Below, in pieces: positions 41,986 through 52,759 of a DNA stretch of 64,000 bases. This DNA comes from Tremella fuciformis (taxonomy: Eukaryota; Basidiomycota; Tremellomycetes; Tremellales; Tremellaceae): the NCBI GenBank assembly GCA_032768795.1, contig CP136492.1, positions 806,001 to 870,000 on the forward strand. The letters run 5' to 3'. Position 1 is the stretch's first letter; each line of letters begins with the position of its first letter. Under the pieces are notes generated by a model. The model was not told the origin of the DNA. It saw only the letters and a program-made list of their open reading frames with translations, and made no database searches. A program made the translations under genes and the position numbers.

Positions 41986-43942
41986 ATGGCCAAAGACAAG
42001 GCTAGCAAGGGTGGCAAGAAGGCGAAGACGGCGCCAAAAGAAGCCGAGGTATCGGTTACGACCGATTCTGGGTTCTCAATGTTCGGAGCCAGCAAAGACA
42101 CCGAGCTGGACGATGTGTTCAGTAAAGGCGTCAGTCATTCCCTACTTGTACAAGGGGCTCACCGCTGACTTTGCAGGCATCTTATGCAGCGCCCGTGCCT
42201 ATAACCCTGCCTGAGCCTCTACCTGCTGCGACTCTCAGCCAGCCGAGACCGTCCAAGTCACCAAAGAAGGCGAAAGTAGCCGAATCTCTACCCGCAGAAG
42301 AGGTCGTGGAGCAAGCGGAGGCTGGACCATCTAAAGCCATTGCGCCGGCTCCGGGGACGGATAGCGAAGAGGACGAAGAGGATGCGGAGGACCCGGAACA
42401 GGCAGATGACGATGAGGAGCTCGTGCATGAGAGCTTGAAAGGCAAGACCGCGAAGTCCAAGCAGGCAAAAGAAAAGAAAGTCAAGAAATACGTACCAGCG
42501 GACGAGACCTCAGCAGACCGGGACAGGCGAACAGTATTCGTTGGCAACTTGCCCATTGAATGCGCAAAAAGCAAGGCGAGTCCGATCGGATCTGCGCCGA
42601 CACAGCTGACATACAGCCCGCCCTGCATCAGCTCAAAACGCACCTGCTGACATTCGCACCAATGGCCAAGATTGAATCGGTTCGCTTTCGCTCGGTGCCG
42701 TTTGCGACGCCTACGGCAATACTGCCGTCAGAAGACCCCGAGAAGGATGAGAGCAGACGAGTCAAGCGGGAGAAAGAACGTGCATCCGCCTGGCGGACAC
42801 AACAGGAGGAGGAGGGGGAGGAGGTCGGCAAGGGGAAGGGCAAACGCGCCCGGGAGGACGATAACGTCCCCGACAATGCCAAGGTATTCTTGGACGCCAA
42901 AGGCAAACGCAAGGTGGCATTCATCAAGAAGGACGTGAGCCAACTCTGTGCCTATCTTCTTAGCAATGGGCTGATGACAAGTTTCACGCCGAGGGTGGCT
43001 CTTGCAATGCCTACGTGGTGTTCGAACACCCGCATCCCGAGCGCTCGAAGAATGTCGCTCCGATACTAGACCCTTTCGAGGCTGCAGAGCTGGTGCTCAA
43101 AGCCAACGGGTCATCTTTCATGGAGCGTACGATTCGAGTGGACGCAGTGCGCCTTCCCTCCTCAAAGGCGTTAGCATCGGCATCGACTGCGCTGGCTAAG
43201 AGAGATGCCTGGCTGCCGAGCGGGACCGACCCGAAGAAGAGTCTCTTTGTGGGCGGGCTCGACTATGCTTCCAAGGAAGAGGACCTTCGTGCCTTCTTCG
43301 AGGAGAAAGTCAAAGAAGAGCGCGGGGTGGCCCCGGATGGAGGACGATGGGTGACTGGCGTGAGGATCATCCGAGATCAGGAGACACAGCTTGGCAAGGG
43401 CTTTGGTTATGTGCACTTTGTTGTGAGTCTGCTCGCTCCCTCATGTATATGGTCTGATGGCATAGGACCGAGAAAGTGCCGACGAGATTCTGGCGCTGGG
43501 CTCCAGCAAGCTCAAGTTTGCCAAGCGATACATCCGAGTCCAGCCCGCCAAGACGCTGCCGTCGTCTGTGGTCAAATCTACTCCGACAGCGAACGGCAAG
43601 GCTGCCCCGACTGCTGGACTGAAGAGCGCCAGCGGTAAGACGAAAGCCGTGCCCAACGTCAAGCCTGCCCCCGCTCCCAAAGGCAATCCTCTGCTCGGAG
43701 AGAAGCTGAAGGATATGTCAAAAGAAGAGAGGAAACTTGCGAAAGCGACCGACGCGGACAGACAAGCTCGAAGATTAGCCAAGAAGAAGATGCGGTCGGG
43801 CATGTCGAAGCAGACAGAGACCGGCGCGGTCAAGCTCAATCCGAGCAAAGGCGAGAAACACGCTCGGACAAAGCCGAAAGCCAAGAAGGGGAGGGTGAGG
43901 AGCGAGAAAGCAGTCGCGAAGATGAAGGGCCAGCGGCAGTGA
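41986..43942 (+). CDS. NOP12: Nucleolar RRM protein Nop12
   Basis: An RNA-binding ribosome biogenesis factor (60S, 5.8S rRNA processing in yeast). ATG 41986 gives MAKDKASKGGKKAKTAPKEA, then an acidic-basic low-complexity region (GTDSEEDEEDAEDPEQADDD). RRM1 is RRTVFVGNLPIECAKSK|PALHQLKTHLL, joined across a GC-AG intron, with an insert of charged residues before NAYVVFEHP (RNP1-like). RRM2 is KSLFVGGLDYASKEEDLRAF (RNP2), then LGKGFGYVHFV (RNP1). The tail is lysine-rich (RLAKKKMRSGMSKQ), as usual for nucleolar proteins. Further introns lie near 42133-42176, 42934-42985 and 43422-43466. Ends TGA 43940-43942. Confidence 0.93.
42576..42616 (+). other. GC-AG intron in RRM1 of NOP12
   Basis: The exon ends AAAAGCAAG, the intron starts GCGAGT and ends ATACAG, and the next exon is CCCGCCCTGCATCAG. 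Phase 0 joining gives AKSKPALHQLKTHLL, which restores the first RRM. Nearby GT dinucleotides do not. Length 41 nt. Confidence 0.78.
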
Positions 43943-44214
43943 GACCGCCGTGTATGACATTTCTATGCACGTATATGACACGCTACCGCGCTGCATCTGA
44001 TGCTGCTGCAACTCTGGTGCTTCCTGATTGTCATGCATAGGGAGGTAAGAATAGCACGAGGCCGCAGTTTGTGAGGCTGGCAAATCCGACTCCGAGCCGC
44101 CAGCCCCGCCCGCGCAGCTCGGCCGCAAACAAACCAAACCAAACGATTCTTTCCCACAACACCTTTGCTCCTTCTTTCTCATTGCTGGCTGTCCCGTTGC
44201 ACGATCCCGACCTT

Positions 44215-47048
44215 ATGCCCATCGCGGTGCCGAGGATGCAGTCGCCCGATGCACTCGGGCCCAACTCGCCAAGCTCACCGCGCACGACCAAAGCCGCCTT
44301 TTTCAGGACCCGCTCGCCGCCCATCGCCGAACGACAACAACAGACGCCTTCGCCATTCGGCGACCCGACGCGTTTCGCGCTCTCTTCTGCACAGCATTCG
44401 AGGCTGCCCCCGCCTGCGGGTCCGTCGCGCTATGCATATGGCGCAGATGACGATCTGCGCGCCCCGAGCGCCCTGATGGACAGGGAGAGGGAAGGGAGCT
44501 TTGCCAGTAGTGCCGGGGGCGCCACCGCGGGCCATGCGCCGCTGGGCGAGTCGTCCTTGGGCAACGGCATGCTCGAACGCAGGGAGGTCATGACGCCTAG
44601 CACGTCCCAGAGCGAGCATATCGACCGTACGAGCCATTTGGGCCATGACGACCAGGCGGATCAGACGCCGGATACGAGCATGTCCGGGCGCTCGGGGTAC
44701 GAGGAGATGCTTGGCGACCATGCGGACGGCGGGCAGACTTCACATTCTCTGTCGACGCATGAGACGGGGGAAGATAGGACCATGGGCAGAGATGAGATGA
44801 TGTTGACGCTGCTGGCCGGCCAGGCGGCCGTCGACTGCGAGCAGCTGCCAGTAGGTGGCTGGGAAGAGGTGGAAGGGTGGAAGAAGGTATGCCGAGACGA
44901 TCCCATGCTATCCATGATGGCATTTTGACTCCACAGGAATTGTCGCTGCTCTCGAATCGCCTGTCCTCGCTCGTCGCGAGACACCAGCGCGAGGTCAAGA
45001 TTCTCACGGCTGCGCGGACGCTGCAGAAGCTGAATAACAACAATAAGCGGTACGTGGAGCTCCTGCAAGAGTTCAGCAGCTCACGGATAGGATGTCCAAG
45101 CAGACCCTGGAGAGCCTCGAACAGTCTGAGAAGCGGGTCGAATCTGCTGAGAAGGAGGTCCTCGTCCTCCGCGACCGAGAAGCGAGCCTGCGTCGCCGAC
45201 TGATGGAGCACTGGTCAGGCGTCATGGCTTGGGAGGTCCGACGGCTGGAGAAAGCGCACGCCGAAGCTCAGGCAAGATACAACCGCCAGACCAAGCAAAT
45301 CACAGCGACGGCGGATCGAGAGCGCCAATTCGCAGAACAGATCGATGGACTCAGGTCCGACCTCGAATCGCGGCATGGGCGGGTGTTGGAGCTCGAGGAG
45401 ATTGTGCTCGAACTCGGGAGACGCGAAAGGGCCATTGAGGACGAGGTGGCAATTGTCGAGAAGGAGCGAGCCGCGTTAGAGCAAGAGAAAGTCGGGTGGA
45501 CACGAGAGAGGCAGATGTTGGCGCAACGTCAGAAGAGCCTGGAAGAGGAAGCTCAGGCTTTCGAGAAGGAACGCTCGGGCTGGGCAGCGGAGAAGAGGAT
45601 GTTTGCGGAGGAGAGGCAGAGGTTGATGGGAGAGTTCGACAAGTTGTCGGAGACCGGGAAAATGTCGGACAAGGATAAAGCCATGCTTGATCAACTCCGA
45701 GCCGGGCTGGGCGGCATGCTGGGGAGGAAGGGGTTAGCAGTCACAGAACTGGTCGATGCCCTTGGAGAGGTACGGATGTTGATGCAGCGGCGGGAGAAAG
45801 AGGTGACTACGCTGCGGGAGGAGATGAAAGAGGTCAATATGGGTCTCGAAGAGGAGGTGCGGCGGGTATCAAGCGATCGTGACATGTGGAAGGCAAAGGC
45901 GGATGGCGCTACACAATCGTCCTCGACTCAAGTCGCCACACTAGAACGGCAGCTCCGCGTACGTGGCCTTTAGTGAACTCGAGCCCTACTGACGGAGCAG
46001 GCAAAGGCCGAAGAAGCCTCTGACTTGAAGCTGCGCAACGAATCGCTGTCTACTTCTCTCAATGCAGCCCAAGCGGCGGTGGCCTCGATGTCGTCGCAGT
46101 CATCTTCGAACAAGGCCCTGCAGACTCGCGTGGATGCTCTCACTGCCGAGCTCGACAGCATCGCCGGCCAATTCTTGGAGGTGTGGTCCATCCTGCCGTC
46201 CCCTGCCAAAAGACAACAAGCCGATCTTGTGACTGCCAGCGGTTCCCCAAATCTCGCAGCCGCCTCGCCAACGCGCAATGTCAACTTTGCCGCGTTGCAA
46301 GATCTGTACCGGCCTTCAGGAACTAAGGAGGACTTCAAGGGGATCGACGAGATGCTGCGCAGGGTTCGGGGCATGGTGGACGACGGCAAGATCCTGGTCA
46401 GCCGGATGGAGAAGCTCAACACGGAGCGCGAGGTGCACAAGTCGAATGCTGCCAAGGCCAAGAAGCTAGTCGAGGACAGCCGGCAGAGTCTCGAGACCTA
46501 CCAACAGCAGGTCGCCGTGCTGGAGGACCGCCTGGCCAAGACTGGCTCGTCCGAGTCGCGCTTCTTGTGAGTCTGCTGACTGCGCTGAGGTTCTTGCTGA
46601 CGCGAGCAGGGAACAGCTGAACGAGCTCCGGGGTGCTCTGGACGCGGCCAACGGCGCCAAGAGACAGCTTGAGGCTAAAGCGGCCGAGCAGGCCGAGCAG
46701 ACGACCCGACTGGAAGAAGCCAACAACACGCTCTCGGCCAAAGCGCTGACGATGGCCGACGAGGTCGAGCAGGACCGCAAGGCGCTGACTGTCAAACTCC
46801 AAGCGGAGATCGATCGGCTCAAGGAGGAGCTGCGCGAGTGCCAGGAGGAAGCGGACGAGCAGCGGAGTCGGGGCCAGAGTCAGCGTATACAGCTGCTGGA
46901 CGAGGTGAGTGATGGTTCTCATCGAGAGGTTTGTCCGGTCCGCTAACGCGTGCAGCTCAACTCGCTCCAGGCTGAAGTGGGTGATTTGAGGAAGCAGCTG
47001 CGGAATGCCCAGCGTGGACCGAGCGCGGGCAGTGTGGCGGGCAAGTAG
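44215..47048 (+). CDS. Uds1-domain coiled-coil protein
   Basis: ATG 44215 gives MPIAVPRMQSPDALGPNSPS. A Ser/Pro-rich, probably disordered N-terminus of about 190 residues leads to the conserved segment MMLTLLAGQAAVDCEQLPVG, VEGWKK|ELSLLSNRLSSLVA and REVKILTAARTLQKL. This fits the 'up-regulated during septation protein 1' domain of fungal proteins. Almost all the rest is coiled coil (for example EKEVLVLRDREASLRRRLME, EEMKEVNMGLEEEVRRVSSD and AEIDRLKEELRECQEEADEQ), interrupted near 46190-46320 by a Ser/Pro/Asn-rich hinge. Introns are placed at about 44888-44937, 45051-45089, 45961-46000, 46567-46609 and 46904-46956. The likely role is in septation or cell-polarity scaffolding by family name only. 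Stop TAG 47046-47048. Confidence 0.8.
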
Positions 47049-47418
47049 AGCTAGAGAGATCTTATCATCCTTATGAATATCCTGTACGCTGGTAACTGCG
47101 TGGCTTTGACAAATACGAGGGACGATCGCCACAGGCACGACTCGGACACTTCAAGCATGACCAGCTTATCCAGTTTGCAATCAGAAAGAGTATAGACACT
47201 CGCAGCCCGCATTGCGCTTCATCACCTGCATACGCACTTCTCTCATAGCTCAATAGGCTACCATCACTCGCCGTCCGAAGGAAAGAAAGGAAGAAAGCAT
47301 TATAGGCGGCAGACAGACAGGGCAGACACGTCGACGACAAGAAAAGACAGACGACACGACACACTCCTGATCCGTTCCGACGTTGTCCGTTGCATGTTGC
47401 TGATCAAGACCGGGGCAC
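47049..47418. other. Convergent 3' region
   Basis: About 370 bp between the stop codons of the coiled-coil gene and the hexose transporter. It has purine-rich runs (GAAAGAAAGGAAGAAAG near 47280) but no gene. Confidence 0.5.
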
Positions 47419-49233
47419 CTAGGCGATGTTGGCGGTGGCCCTCTCCTCGTGCTGCTCGGCAACCATCTTGCCCTCCTTGGTAAGACCCATCTCGGCGGCA
47501 AAGGTGGTGTGGGGCTTCCAGCTGGCCGACTTGCGGGGGGATCCGGCCTCCTCCATCATGCGGTCGACCTGCTCGAGCGAGAGACCCTTAGTCTCCCACA
47601 CGAAGAGGTAGGCGTAGACGAAGCAGAGGACGCAGGTCGAGCCCCAAATGAAGAAGACGCGCGAGCCGAGGTTGCCCTTGTCGGTCGAGACCATGTAGGG
47701 GGTGATGACGGTGATGATGCAGTTCCAGAGCCAGTTGGAGGCGGTGGAGAGAGCGACACCGCGAGATCGGATAGGGATGGGGAAGATCTCGCCGATCACC
47801 ACCCAGGCACCAGGTCCCCAAGTGCTGGCGAAGAAGAAAATGTAGATCTGATGACGTAATCAGCTTGGCACATGTTCCGTGCGTCGATTCAACTCACGCA
47901 GATCAATGAAATCTGTCCCTTTACTGCATTGTGGTTCGAGCCGTCGGCAACGCCGATGATAGCGCAGATGAACTCGCAGACGAGCATGCCGAGGGCACCC
48001 CAGATGAGGAGCGGGCGACGGCCGAACTTCTCGATTGTCCAGAAAGAGATGGGGGTCGAGCACACATTGACGAGAGTGGTGATCAGAGAGATCAGGAAGG
48101 GGTTGCTGATCGTCCCAAGCGTCTGGAAGAACGTAGTCCCAAAGTAGAAGATGAAATTAACGCCAGTCCACTGCTGCATCATCTGAATCGAGCTCCCTGT
48201 GCGTTAGAGAGGGCGCAGGAGGTCACAGGAAGGGCAGACGCACCGAGGATGGTGCGGCGGAGGTTGGAGCCCGGGTTGCGGAGGCCCCCGGTGAAGCAAG
48301 CGGCCCACGACTCGAAGTAGGTGCCGGCAGGGATGAGCTCAGTCTCGTACTCGTGGTTGGCGATGATCTCGGCGAGCTCCTCCTGGATGTAGGCCGAGTC
48401 CTGGGGCTGGCCACGGATGCGCGAGAGGGCGTGGGCGGCGGCGTCGACGCGGCCCTTCTTGACGTACCAACGGGGCGAGTCAGGCAGGAACATCAGACCA
48501 CCGCCGAGGATGATGGCCCAGAGGAACTGGATGGCAATGGGGATGCGGTACGAGCCGGTGTCGGTGCGGTTCTCGGTAGCGTACGAGACGCACGAGGCGA
48601 GAAGGAGACCGATGGTGATGCAGAATTGGTAGCCCGAGACGATGGCGCCACGGACCTTGCGGGGGGCGATCTCAGACATGTAGAGGATGATGATGGCCGA
48701 GATGAAGCCTACACCGAAGCCGGAAATCAGACGACCGGCAATGAGCTGAGAGCGAGTCAGCATTCAGTGTGAGTGAGGGCCAAAGGAGGGGACTCACGAG
48801 GCCGAAACCGTGCGAGGCGGTCTGGAGCACACATCCGATAATGAAGATACCGCAGCCGATAATGACGGTGATACGTCGACCGATCCACTCGGCAACGTCG
48901 CCAGCGATGAGGGCACCGAAGAAAGTACCGGCGGAGAGGACAGAGGTGATGGCGGACTTCTTGCTGGCCGGGAGGGCGAAGGCTGCCTTCTCGGCGTCTG
49001 TGGCGTTGGGACCAGGGATGGGGATACCGGTGATGAGGTTGATGAAGTCTGAAGTCTGTCAGCATAGTCCGCAATAATACAAGGGGTGGGAGCTCACAGT
49101 TCATGCCGAGGACACCGGACATGTAACCAGAGTCATAACCGAAGAAGATACCACCAAAGGAGGCAAAGACACAGAGGAAGTAGGCCTTGACCGTGACAGG
49201 GGCCTCGATCCTGTCCGGGTTGTTTGTCGCCAT
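47419..49233 (-). CDS. MFS hexose transporter
   Basis: A plasma membrane sugar porter with 12 predicted helices, similar to glucose transporters of Cryptococcus (HXS/HXT group). ATG 49231-49233 gives MATNNPDRIEAPVTVKAYFL, then FGGIFFGYDSGYMSGVLGMN (helix 1), FFGALIAGDVAEWIGRRITV (GRR loop), GFGVGFISAIIILYMSEIAP, FLPDSPRWYVKKGRVDAAAH (the P-E/D-SPR motif), QQWTGVNFIFYFGTTFFQ (QQ-TG-N sugar motif), EKFGRRPLLIWGALG and FVWETKGLSLEQVDRMME (PETKG-like). The C-terminal tail is about 45 residues. The third codon position is strongly C/G, which suggests high expression. Four or more short coding introns are seen, and a longer one is likely in the 5' leader (49254-49399). Stop TAG at 47419-47421. Confidence 0.93.
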
Positions 49234-49253
49234 CAACACTGCACCGCCGGGCA

Positions 49254-49399
49254 CTGGGCATCAATCCATGATCGACATGGGCGTGTGGGGGCATGACGAT
49301 CCTGCACCCGCCGCCAGCCGTGACGGCTGACCAAGCGATCGGCCATCAGGCGACGAGAGGGGTAACGTGGACATAGTGGGAAGGCGGTCTGTGACTCAC
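49254..49399 (-). other. Probable 5'-leader intron of the hexose transporter gene
   Basis: On the minus strand GTGAGTCAC (ending at 49399) and ATGCCCAG (ending at 49254) make a canonical donor and acceptor 146 nt apart, about three times the usual intron length here. The acceptor lies about 20 nt before the start codon and no ATG is seen in the upstream exon. Splicing would also remove upstream ATGs present in the intron. Confidence 0.5.
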
Positions 49400-51567
49400 T
49401 CTTGACGACGTGCTTGTCTTGCTAGTGGTGATTGTCGAAGGGGTAGGTTTGTTGTCGGTAGTGAGTGCTACCAGAAGAGGGTGTGAGAAAAAGTCAAAGG
49501 AACGCGTTGGAAGGGGCTTCTTATATGTTGCGCGACGGGGAAGGGGAGGGGCGTAGTTCGGGCGGGAGGGAGATCGGGCGTGTGTGAGACAAGACCAAAA
49601 TTTGGCAATTGGGCAGAAAGAGGGGCGAGGGGAACCCCGGGGAGGCGTTCTTTCGTTAGTGCGAGAGACGTATGGGGCACCCCCTCGTGTATGCTTCTCT
49701 CCCCTTCTGTCTCTGCTCTCCCGCAGGTGGGAAGCCAATGCCGGTAACCGGGTGGGCGGCGAGGGGCCCGGGTTTGACGGTCTTCTCTGTCCTTTGAACG
49801 GGCAATAGCCAAAACGGGACCATTCATGTGCCTCGCCCTCCCTCTAGCGGTGCCCTGCAGAAGCCCCAGGTTGGCTGGGCCGCATGTCGGACGACCGAGT
49901 GTGTGTCTCTTGTTCCCGCGTCGCAAGTGGGATCTCGTGAGTTGGGTCGGTATCACAAGTCAGTCGCCGTTCAGTTCATCCGCAGGCGCCAAGGCTTTGA
50001 AACGCTGCGATCGAGAACAGGAGAGAAAAAAGTCCAATGACGTTGTCCGTGCCTTACCACATGCTGCATCTGGATCCGTGTTTATCGGAATGCAGGAGCC
50101 AGAGCAGAGAGTCACCGGTCAGCGGACCGGCAGTCCCGGTGAACACGCCGGTTCGGTTAGTGTCGATAATTGTCCGCGGGGCTTGTCGAACCCTCATTCC
50201 CGCATGTCGAGAAGCATGGTACAGCCAAGGGAACCAAGCGCAGAAGAACTTGCGGCATGCGGCAATGGGAGGGCGACCCTAGAGTTCGCTTGTTCCAGAG
50301 TCTGGAGCATGCTTGGTCGTCCGACGCGCGAGGCGGCGAGCCAAAAGCGGCGCAACATCACAGAGTTCCGCCACTGACTACTGTCGACTCGCCCATCACC
50401 GGTCAGAACGGGTCAGATCATAGCCGGGTGGCAGACAAGATCCAGCCGGATGACCAACACGTCCCACTTCACGCCGCGGGGAGTCCCCGTCGTGTGGGTG
50501 AGAGCGAGGCGGGATATGCTGTGGGAATGCGGCACGGATCTACAGTGCGTCGACGTCGTCCACGGGCGCAAAAACAAAAACTTTCGGCCGTGGGGATCGC
50601 CGTGCCGAGTGCCTCGGCCTCGACGCGCCCGCGTCTGTGGGTACGGTGGGGCAGTGGTGACTGACCTTTGGGGCCAACTGACGGCCCCAATCCGATGCGG
50701 GCGTGGGAATTGTGAGATCGTTGATCTGCGGTGTACCGTGCGGTGTCTGGACGTCGAGAGCGTCGTTGTGGGGATGGAGGCCGAGATGCAGTGTTCGGTA
50801 CGCTACACAGAGTCGACTGTGCGTGGGAACGAGTGGTATCGCAGGAAGGGCTTGGGCGAGATGCGCGACTTTGTCGATGGCCGGCCTGATTGGATGTGGA
50901 TGGTCTGTGCGAGATCCGACAGCGAGGTTGTCACCCAAAGGAAGGGATGAGTAGTGCGACTCAAGTTACCCATGTTGAGAACGACGCACGGTGTCACTTT
51001 GTCGTTTACTCATATCGCTCAAGACATCATTCACAAGAAGAGCAGGGAACATGCAAGCCGTCGATAATCATATACATGCGGGGCTGCAGGATGCGGCCAC
51101 AGTCGGACCGATATGGGCTTATCTTCCCCACACTATACCGCGCCGCACAGCCGAACATCCGCCTTTTCTCGGAGTTGCAGTTTCCCATCCCTTGCCGCAT
51201 GGTTCAAGATCGCTGATCGTCGCCCCGCCTTGGATGCAGACGGCCCATACTGCTCCGTCCATCCAGTCGCGTCGAGCACAGTGACCCGTCGGACCGAGAG
51301 AAGCCGATATGTCAGGCGCAAAGAGCAAGCCGGAGTTTCTTCGGTAGTCGTATATAGCAGAACCGAGCGAACCGACGGCGACGGCGAGGGAGCCCTGGAA
51401 TGAGCGCTTGGAGGGTGCTGGTCAACCGTGTGTTCGGCTGAATGCTGGAGCTAAGAGCAGATAGATGCGAGCAGCAGGCGATCGATATTTCTTCTGCTGC
51501 TTATAGCTCACTCGTCCACTGACCCCTGTCTCTCAATCCTCTCACCCTCAACGGCATCCAGCGCAAG
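49400..51567. promoter_or_regulatory. 2.2-kb gene-poor region between transporter and dehydrogenase
   Basis: It holds both divergent promoters. The transporter side has G/C-rich boxes such as GGGGAAGGGGAGGGGCG near 49535, which resemble fungal Mig1/CreA-type targets; that is inference. Open frames up to about 180 codons occur around 49826-50950 on both strands, but none has recognisable wording, and overlapping frames in G/C-rich DNA arise by chance. A non-coding transcript or a very diverged gene cannot be excluded. Confidence 0.45.
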
Positions 51568-52564
51568 ATGAACGCCTTCGGCCCCTTCAACGCCGCAGCA
51601 CTCTTCAGCCTCAAGGGCTATGTGACGGTTGTGACCGGGGGCGGGACGGGCATTGGCCTGAGTGAGTTGCCTCACTCGTGAGGCTGGGTGGGCTGACGCG
51701 CAGTGTGCGCCAAGGCGCTGGCTGCGAACGGCGCAAAGGTGTACATCACCGGCCGACGGCTCAACGTGCTGGAAGAGACGGTCAAGAAGGTCTCGACGCC
51801 CGAGCTGCTCGGCTCGGCCGGCGGGTCGCTCGTGCCGATCAAGATGGACGTGACGGACAAGGCGTCCATCGCCGAGGTGGTCAAGGAGATTGGGTCCAAG
51901 GAGAAGTGGGTCAACGTGTACGTATCAGCCCTGCCGCCGCGCAGCGGCGCGCTCACTCCCACTGGGCCCATTTGGCTGACAGACATGCAGGCTCGTCAAC
52001 AACGCCGGTATCTCTCTGACCAAGGCCAACGTGGCCGCTGCTGCCGACGGGCCTGAAGCCCTGGCTGCCGGATGCTTCGGGGACGACCCCGCCTCGTGGG
52101 CGCAGACATTCGAGACCAACGTCACTGCCAACTTCTTCGTCGCGAGCGCCTTCTTGCCCTTGCTCGTCAAGGCCAAGCAGTCCCCCTCCGCACACCCGGG
52201 CAACATCATCAACATCTCCTCCCTGTCTGGCCACACGCGCCGCTCGCAGAACGGCCAGTTCAGCTACAACGCGAGCAAATCGGCCAACGCCCACCTCACG
52301 CGCATGATGGCGCACGAGTTCTCCCACCCCAATGTCGGCGTGCGCGTCAACTCGATCTCGCCGGGCTACTACGCCTCGCAGATGTGCGGCGACGACTCGT
52401 CTCACATCACCGGCAGGGGATTCCGTGCAGAGTCTTCGGTCCCGGCGGACAGGTATGGCTGGGAGACCGAGATGGCCAAGGCCGTCTTGTGTATGGCGAC
52501 CAACGAGTACGTGTACGGCGCGGATCTCTTGGTGGATGGTGGTCTCCTCATGGCTCTTCCGTAG
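51568..52564 (+). CDS. Short-chain dehydrogenase/reductase
   Basis: A classical SDR of about 285 residues with NAD(P)-dependent oxidoreductase activity; the substrate is unknown. ATG 51568 gives MNAFGPFNAAALFSLKGYVT, then VVTGGGTGIGL (TGxxxGIG cofactor loop, split by an intron near 51661-51703). Next come AKVYITGRRLNVLEETVKKV, KMDVTDKASIAEVV (D of the adenine pocket), LVNNAGISLTKANVAAAADG (NNAG), IINISSLSG, and YNASKSANAHLTRM (Y-x-x-x-K). NSISPGYYASQM and YVYGADLLVDGGLLMALP close the fold. The arginine pair after the second strand (TGRR) favours NADP(H). The second intron is at about 51918-51990. No membrane or targeting signal. Gluconate/sorbose-type fungal SDRs look similar, but I do not assign one. 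Confidence 0.9.
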
Positions 52565-52759
52565 ACTTGGGGGCGCAGCGTCAGAGTGACAAAGGGAATT
52601 GGGCACTGGGTTCACATAACTATGCATGCCTATCAAACCGCCAAGACTCGCCGGCCCGGGCAACTCGGCCGTGCCTGCCGCACTGCATCGCCGACACCCC
52701 TCCGTAGAGCGTGAACATTGTACAGGCTTTGCTTGCGTCTCTTCTCCCACACGTCCAGC

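Noticed and set aside
49826..50950. Overlapping plus-strand open frames of about 160-180 codons in the gene-poor region
   Set aside because: Residue composition is typical of chance frames in G/C-rich DNA, the frames overlap each other on both strands, and no conserved motif or convincing splice partner was seen.
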